A DNA stretch of 64,000 nt, from the NCBI GenBank assembly GCA_017591395.1, contig WEDG01004256.1, positions 1-64,000 on the forward strand, given 5' to 3'. The notes under the pieces were generated by a model, which was given only the letters and a program-made list of their open reading frames with translations, did not search any database and was not told the DNA's origin. The translations under genes and the position numbers were made by a program. Origin of the DNA: Schistocephalus solidus. Lineage: Eukaryota > Platyhelminthes > Cestoda > Diphyllobothriidea > Diphyllobothriidae. Shown here piece after piece: positions 58,736 through 64,000 of the stretch; the first letter of the stretch is position 1; each line of letters opens with the position of its first letter.

Positions 58736-59789
58736 TCCTAGCGATTGCGATCGGGTGTATAAACAGTCGTAGAGAGGCGCTCACCGAACACGTTACGGGA
58801 GATCCGCGTTCCGGTAGGGCTCACTGACGACAGGGGGTATGAGCAGGTATGCGTAAATCTATCCGGCTTGCTGTACAGAAACGGCCATGCTGTTTTGCTT
58901 CCGATTTGAGGCTCTACCGCACGCGCGAACCGCCGCATGGCGACTAACAAGGAATAATTGAGAAGTATGATAAGAGTAGGTTATGTAAGCTCTCTTAGTT
59001 TAAAATACACAGCTAACTCCTATGTGTGTTTTAGAAGGCCTGCTTTGGTTTACTATTTCATAGCTACGGGAAGTAACCTTCTGTGTGTTAACAACTCAAA
59101 CCATATAACGACATGCAAAAAGTTGTTTTGTTCTTCAATTGCCTTTTTCTTATTGATAGTTGCTTTTTTACTTATTTTATATCACGCTCAATTGCGTTGC
59201 TATATATGGGCGCATGAGAATAAATTTATTGGAGATTGATATGCTTTTTTGTTCTCTTACACATATTTCAATGCCTATCCGTGATGATGACCCATCCATA
59301 AAAACCCCATCACCACTGTTGATGACAGTTCGATATCCCAGAGTAAAACATATATAAACTTGAAATGCAACTCACAATCGGGTTTAGTAGGGTACTATTT
59401 ATAAAGAAAATAATGAAGAATAAACCAGATACAAACCTGAACGGTAGATACCCTTAGCCAAAACAAAGGATTTGGTCAAATATAACGCCTGACTCTAGAC
59501 GACAATAAACGGCACATATTCACTAGCGTCCATCACACGCGTGCGTAAGAACAATGCAACACGTTTCAAGGTTAAAACCGATGGGAATACATAAAGAAGC
59601 TCAGTTCATTTGGACAGGAGAAGAACGGAGACGGTAGGTAACAAGGTACAAATAGGTCAGATATAATTTCACAGGAGACAGACGTGGAGGATTTTCAAAT
59701 TTCTTCGGCAGAAGATAACACAGCCCACCAATTCTCCACGTAGTTTCCACGCCCGGCTCTTGTATCTTGCCTATGCTCAGCTCCTCTAA
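58736..59789. other. Flank and possible 3' LTR of the BEL/Pao element
   Basis: The 3' LTR should lie just below 59,790. A TGTGTTATCTTCTGCC start near 59,722 is suggestive. The matching 5' LTR is outside the window, so the limits cannot be set. Confidence 0.3.
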
Positions 59790-60157
59790 AATACACTACC
59801 AGCCACTGGTGCAAATGGTCCGAGTCTGTTCCTGCCCCAAGCACCAGCTTCGGTACCCTGTAGCCTTCTAACGTATACAGTCCTAACTAAGCCATCGTGA
59901 CTCTCTTTACATCTCTCAATCACCCCTATTGGCCACTTTTAACGAGGCATGTGCTCACCAGTCACTAAGACCACGCCACCTGATTTCAGCTCTCGGAACG
60001 CTCGAAGCCATTTTGTACGTTGTTGTTGTGTAGGGAGGTATTCTTTCGTACAACGTCGCCAAAAGACACTCGCCAAATAGTGTATTTGTCTCAACCAAGC
60101 ATGCGTAAACAAATCCGCAGTGCTGGGCAGCCCCCGACTTTTTCGCATCAATAGCAA
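59790..60157 (-). pseudogene. BEL/Pao C-terminal domain (DUF5641-like)
   Basis: LFTHAWLRQIHYLASVFWRR and EYLPTQQQRTKWLRAFRELK, then VVLVTGEHMPR and, after a stop, KWPIGVIERCKESHDGLVRT and VYVRRLQGTEAG. This matches the segment after the integrase core in BEL/Pao polyproteins. Confidence 0.78.
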
Positions 60158-60459
60158 ACTGTTCGGTGTAAGGGATTTCAGATCATTACTGTCTGATGCT
60201 GGTGGAATCAGCGGTCTGTTGTTTAATACACGTTCTACTTGTACAAAAAGGGTACTGAGTTGCTCATCGGTTATGCATTGCTCGTTGCACAGGGAAATCA
60301 GAATTCCTCACACTGACCTGATCACATGCTCTCATACTCCTTCGCGATGGCTAGCGGCGGGTTGGGTTAAACGGCCACTGTATCTCTGAAGCGAGTAATT
60401 TATCTGACACATTCCTATGATCCAAATTTTGTATGTCGCTTCGAATCTCTCACACTGAT

Positions 60460-60690
60460 CCAACAAAATCGGTTTCATTGTCACTGTAGATGTCAGTTGG
60501 CCTTTCTGGCCTACTAACAAACCTCATCAGGCATTTGAGAAAGGAATCCGTAGAACGAATAGAGGCCACCTCAAGATGTATGGCCCTAGTCTATAGGCAA
60601 CTAAACAAGCAGCCATAGCGTTTCTCATAAGACTGTCCACGTTTGGTCGTAAAGGGTCCAAAATAGTCTACTCCAAACACATTTGAAAGG
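60460..60690 (-). pseudogene. BEL/Pao integrase catalytic core
   Basis: VDYFGPF near 60,670 holds the first catalytic Asp. TRAIHLEVASIRSTDSFL and PTDIYSDNETDFVG (Asp in SDN near 60,478) follow. A stop lies between the first block and TRAIHLE. Confidence 0.8.
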
Positions 60691-60842
60691 ATACCATCCC
60701 ACCTATGTTTTTTGTAAGGGCAGCTGGGCCATCATCTGTGCTTGAGGTGACCTGAATTTACGTCTGCGCGATAAACATGCTCTGATGACACGCTTGGCTG
60801 AAGCACTTCCCTTTACGATCCAAAACTTCTGACGGATAGCAC

Positions 60843-61154
60843 CTAACATGACGCCCAGCAGTACCCTTCCAGTTCATGAAAATTGTTGATTATCAAACCC
60901 GTTATGTGGTGCCGGTTTGGAAGAATCGCTGGATGTTTACATGACTCACAGTAACTCGAGTAACTCAGGCGACCTCCAACGCACATTATTCCACTAATCA
61001 GAACTGGATACAACCTCCCCAAACTGCTAGATCTAACGGTTTTTCCTTGACAATCCACATTCATTTGCGTAGATCGGATAACAGTTAGTTCTGGAGAAAA
61101 GCTCTCGCACTGTACATGCTTTATCAAACCATCACTAGCCTGGCGCATTTCCAA
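60843..61154 (-). pseudogene. BEL/Pao integrase zinc-binding domain
   Basis: LGRLYPVLISGIMCVGGRLS, then HPAILPNRHHITGLIINNFH, the H2C2-type N-terminal domain of the integrase. It removes and joins cDNA ends together with the core domain that follows. Confidence 0.8.
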
Positions 61155-61184
61155 AAAACCTGAATATAGCCCTACATCAATGTC

Positions 61185-61870
61185 TCATGAGGTGCCTTGC
61201 CGATAGAGACTACGATATACTGCTTGAAGCGCATTAGCCAGATCACGGCCATTTTTATCCTTGTCCAACTTGATAAACTCATAACCAATTTTTTCCAAAC
61301 TGTTGCTTTGAGTTAAAACAAGAAATTGAGCTGTTGTCCTTTTGAATTCCAAGCCTTCGGGTTGTCCCACTGGTGGTTGTACATGCCATTCGCTTCCAGG
61401 TCGAACCAAAAATTCGGGACCGCGCAAACATCTCCGTACGAGCGTGAAGTTGCACGTACCTCGAGAAGCTATATCTGCTGGATTAACATCCAAACTCACG
61501 TATCTCCACTGCGAAGTTGCAGACAGGTCAGTTGGTCACAAATATGCAGAACCTGATTGATTCATTGTGTATATAGGACTATAATTTAGTCGGTCCAGGA
61601 AGTTATTGTTTGGAAGTACGTATAAGTAGCTGATCGGATGAGATCGGCAACGTGCACAGCCAGAGTGGCAGCCGCCAACTCTAAACGTGGTATCGAGATG
61701 ACTTTGAGGGCTGCAACATGTGGTTTTGAATAAACGAGTGAACAACACAAGTTTCGTGTGTCGTTAATGAAACAAGCATATGCAACTGCACTGTATGCTA
61801 CTTCTGAAGCATCACAAAACACGTGTTTTTCGACCCGGATTAGACCACTGATACCTTTGGGCTTAGACAT
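61185..61870 (-). pseudogene. BEL/Pao RNase H and linker
   Basis: VFCDASEVAYSAVAYACF carries the DAS motif of the family's RNase H. ISIPRLELAAATL follows. After a frame break, SLDVNPADIASRG and RGPEFLVRPGSEWHVQPP mark the segment between RNase H and integrase. Confidence 0.8.
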
Positions 61871-61947
61871 CGAGCCAGCTGAAGAGTTTTCAGACTTCGT
61901 AAATTAAAGATCCAGTACTCCCAACGAGAGCTCTCGATGGCAGGTAA

Positions 61948-62765
61948 TTACTCATCCCAGCTCAGTGCAATTTTGCATAAGGATTGCAGTAAGCCCTTTC
62001 CTGGTATAAACCAAGGGGAAACAAAACCCAGAGGGTCATAAAAGGGAGGAAAAACAAGACAGAATGTCCCTAAAAGTAAACGATTTTGTAGGCATATTGA
62101 TATTGAATGCCAGAATATCGGAATCCGTATCCCACTGCAACCCCAAAGTTCGTTTCGTTGGTAGTGGATTAACAGCACCAGCTCACAGGCTAGAAGAACG
62201 TTGGGTCGCATTGATGACTGAAAGTACGCGTCGGTCATTGGACGCCCAGTTCCGCATACGAAAGCCACCTTGAGAAAGTAGTGCACAAATTTTGCCCACA
62301 GACGCTTGGCAGAATTTGCATCACGCAACGAAATCAGACAAATCATACAGGTAAATACTTTGATGAATCGCTTTGCAAGTTGATGAAGAGTAGAATGAAC
62401 CTAAATATTCAACTGTTTTTTTTGTAAAGCAAAGGTGACACAAAAGGGCGAATAAGTTAATCCAAATGGGTGAGATGTCCACTGGAATTCAACTTGCTCC
62501 CCTGTCGAAACTTCACTTTCCCACCGCAAGAATTTCAGAGCAGGTCGATCAACTGGATGCAGTTTCACTTGCAAGGGCATATCTTCTATGTCCCCTGCCA
62601 CTGCAACCCACTCAAGACGGAAACACAAAAACACACTTCATAGCTTTGCGTTTAGGTCAGGTCCTTGATAGAGTTGTTCATTAAGAGACACGCTTTGGCC
62701 CTTTGCAACACAACACGGATTTTTTCTGGTTTCCGGGGGTTGACACCATGGTTGGTGAGGTAAGT
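61948..62765 (-). pseudogene. BEL/Pao reverse transcriptase
   Basis: WYLPHQPWC and SLNEQLYQGPDLNAKL start the domain near 62,765. GDIEDMPLQVKLHPVDRPAL and FQWTSHPFGLTYSPFCVTFA follow (motifs A and B regions). The catalytic box expected as YVDD reads Y-L-Y-D at 62353-62342, losing one Asp. GGFRMRNWASNDRRV is in a shifted frame near 62,260. The connection ends FYDPLGFVSPWFIPGKG and LSWDE near 61,950. At least two frameshifts. Confidence 0.82.
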
Positions 62766-62774
62766 ACCAGTGTC

Positions 62775-63380
62775 TTAGAACTGGTGACGTTTTGTTGGCA
62801 CCAACTCGCTCGATGTATCCCTTCTACATGTAGGAACGGAATGTTTGCTAATATTCTCTAAATAGTTCACAGCGCAGTGAGAGACAGCGTTCTGTTTGAG
62901 TCTGTCACGTGGAGATCCTCGCAGCATCCAGCCAAGCAATGTTTTCACAGCGAATGGTTTCCTTTTGCAACCCAGGCGTTGGCCAAGTACCCAGTGAGCT
63001 TCCGCGATATCATTTCCAATGAGTATGCCAACCTCGCAATAAGTGAGCTTGTCGAACATTATGCCGTCCGGGTGTGACCAAGAAGATGCTCCTTTCTTAA
63101 TGGACGGTTTCGCGCGCAGTGGCAAGTCCTCAACCACTACAGTCCTTTCAATCTCAACTGACTCAGTTTTATTCATGGGCAGCACTCTTAGACCGCTGAC
63201 TTCCAAGTTACATTCGATTGAGCCACTTAAGGTGTTTATTGTCAATGCCGTTGGCTTTGTGAAGACTCCATTTTCGATTAGTAGCTCACGTTTTATTATC
63301 GTGACATCCAATCCATTGTCCAAAAATACACAAGTTTCGACGTTTCCAGCTGGTGTAGCCAACTGGATGGGGATAACCAC
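62775..63380 (-). pseudogene. BEL/Pao aspartic protease (DUF1758-like)
   Basis: An open frame of about 200 codons. The active-site region reads VFLDNGLDVTIIKREL, where the family has D-S/T-G-S: the Asp is kept, but the next residues are N and L instead of S/T and S. It continues VGILIGNDIAEAHWVLGQRL and KTLLGWMLRG, both conserved in this family. Confidence 0.82.
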
Positions 63381-63467
63381 CGGTCATGATGGTACATACA
63401 TAACTCTAGTCAGGGCACACATTCATTCATCTCCCAATGTCCGTTGCTCGTTCTCCGAAAACACTGT

Positions 63468-64000
63468 ATGCAAAAGCTTATGATGACATTTTGTGCAGCC
63501 GAACTGACCACAACGTTTTCTGCACCTAAACACTTTGACAAAATGCGTATTATCAAGGCAGACAAAACAGGCCTAGTTTTTTTGTATACAATTCCATCTA
63601 CCCGCAACGCTCATGGAAAGAAGCATGTGCAACTTGCCACTTCGTGTGCTTGTGAGCATATAAAACAAGGCTGAGGAGGGCCTGACGCGGCATCAGAAAA
63701 GGTTAAGAAAGTGGTAGGGCATTAACGCCTTTGGCGTTGCGCGGTATTATTTTTTAAGGATGTTGGTGATCACGTGCCTCTGCCTCCTTTGCAAGCTGTC
63801 CAAACCGACTTCTTTCTATTCTTGAACGCCTTTCAACGAGCTCCGTGAGATCGGCAAAGTTTGGGTCCCCACTCCCTGTGGATATCCGGTCGGTTATTTC
63901 TACGACTGGACCAACTACCAGAACCTAACTTGCAAAAGCCGGCAGGAATATCAGAGCTTTGGTTTCTCCTTGAGACGGTTTGTCCGGTTTGTCTTCTTTG
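63468..64000 (-). pseudogene. BEL/Pao gag C-terminal part with zinc-knuckle-like motif
   Basis: From the window end, the minus strand gives FADLTELVERRSRIERSRFG, typical of the end of BEL gag. A Cys/His cluster then reads CFVCLDNTHFVKVFRC and CGQFGCTKCHHKLLH (63569-63468). A stop lies just before the cluster and two more follow it before the protease. Confidence 0.7.

Larger units (their letters stand above)
59790..64000 (-). mobile_element. BEL/Pao-type LTR retrotransposon, decayed, 5' end beyond window
   Basis: Domain order on the minus strand is gag end, zinc knuckle, aspartic protease, reverse transcriptase, RNase H, integrase zinc-binding, integrase core, and the C-terminal DUF5641-like domain. 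This is the order of BEL/Pao elements. Frames are broken repeatedly and key catalytic residues are changed, so it is an inactive copy. Confidence 0.85.

Overview
The window reads as intron- and repeat-rich nuclear DNA of a eukaryote, most likely a flatworm and tentatively a diphyllobothriid-type tapeworm. There are no operons or bacterial-type genes. Coding sequence comes in GT/AG-bounded exons separated by long AT-rich stretches. LINE, BEL/Pao, tRNA-derived SINE and microsatellite sequence is abundant, and TTAGGG-like repeats lie inside small inverted-repeat elements. The organism call rests on remembered resemblance of the repeat families and is an inference.

Layout. 1-4,110: 3' half of a LINE (family A, + strand, RT tail with C2H2 fingers), meeting tail-to-tail the 5' half of a second LINE (family B, - strand, endonuclease). 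4.1-22.4 kb: mostly AT-rich sequence without recognised genes, holding a ribozyme-bearing tandem array at 8.0-8.9 kb, a SINE at 12 kb, a TTAGGG-like element at 16.8 kb and two isolated exon candidates. 22.4-25.85 kb: two more LINE A copies head to tail, both broken. 28.7-43.2 kb: a minus-strand gene for a zinc-finger protein. Its finger domain is split across an intron of about 11 kb that contains a minisatellite, two TIR elements and exon-like segments. 46.2-48.3 kb: a repeat complex of SINEs, (AT)n, a second inverted-orientation ribozyme array and a 96-bp palindrome. 49.3-57.5 kb: TIR elements and a candidate multi-exon minus-strand gene. 59.8-64.0 kb: a decayed BEL/Pao LTR retrotransposon on the minus strand, running off the window.

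The main discovery candidate is the tandem repeat with a 354-356 bp period at 8,043-8,920 (ribozyme strand -) and 46,828-47,618 (ribozyme strand +). Each array carries two copies of what folds by eye as a type I hammerhead self-cleaving ribozyme: CUGAGGA core, long helix II, GAAA, a two-base-pair stem III with an ACGU loop, a GUC cleavage triplet and a UGGG/CCCA stem I. Two ribozymes per array bracket exactly one full unit, as expected for a retrozyme-like or Penelope-related nonautonomous retroelement that makes unit-length, possibly circular RNA. Both arrays sit between (AT)n tracts and end at the same point of the unit.

The second is a family of TIR elements whose interior is degenerate telomere-like sequence (at least three good and three diverged copies). 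All gene calls here are from raw sequence, without alignment or transcript evidence.
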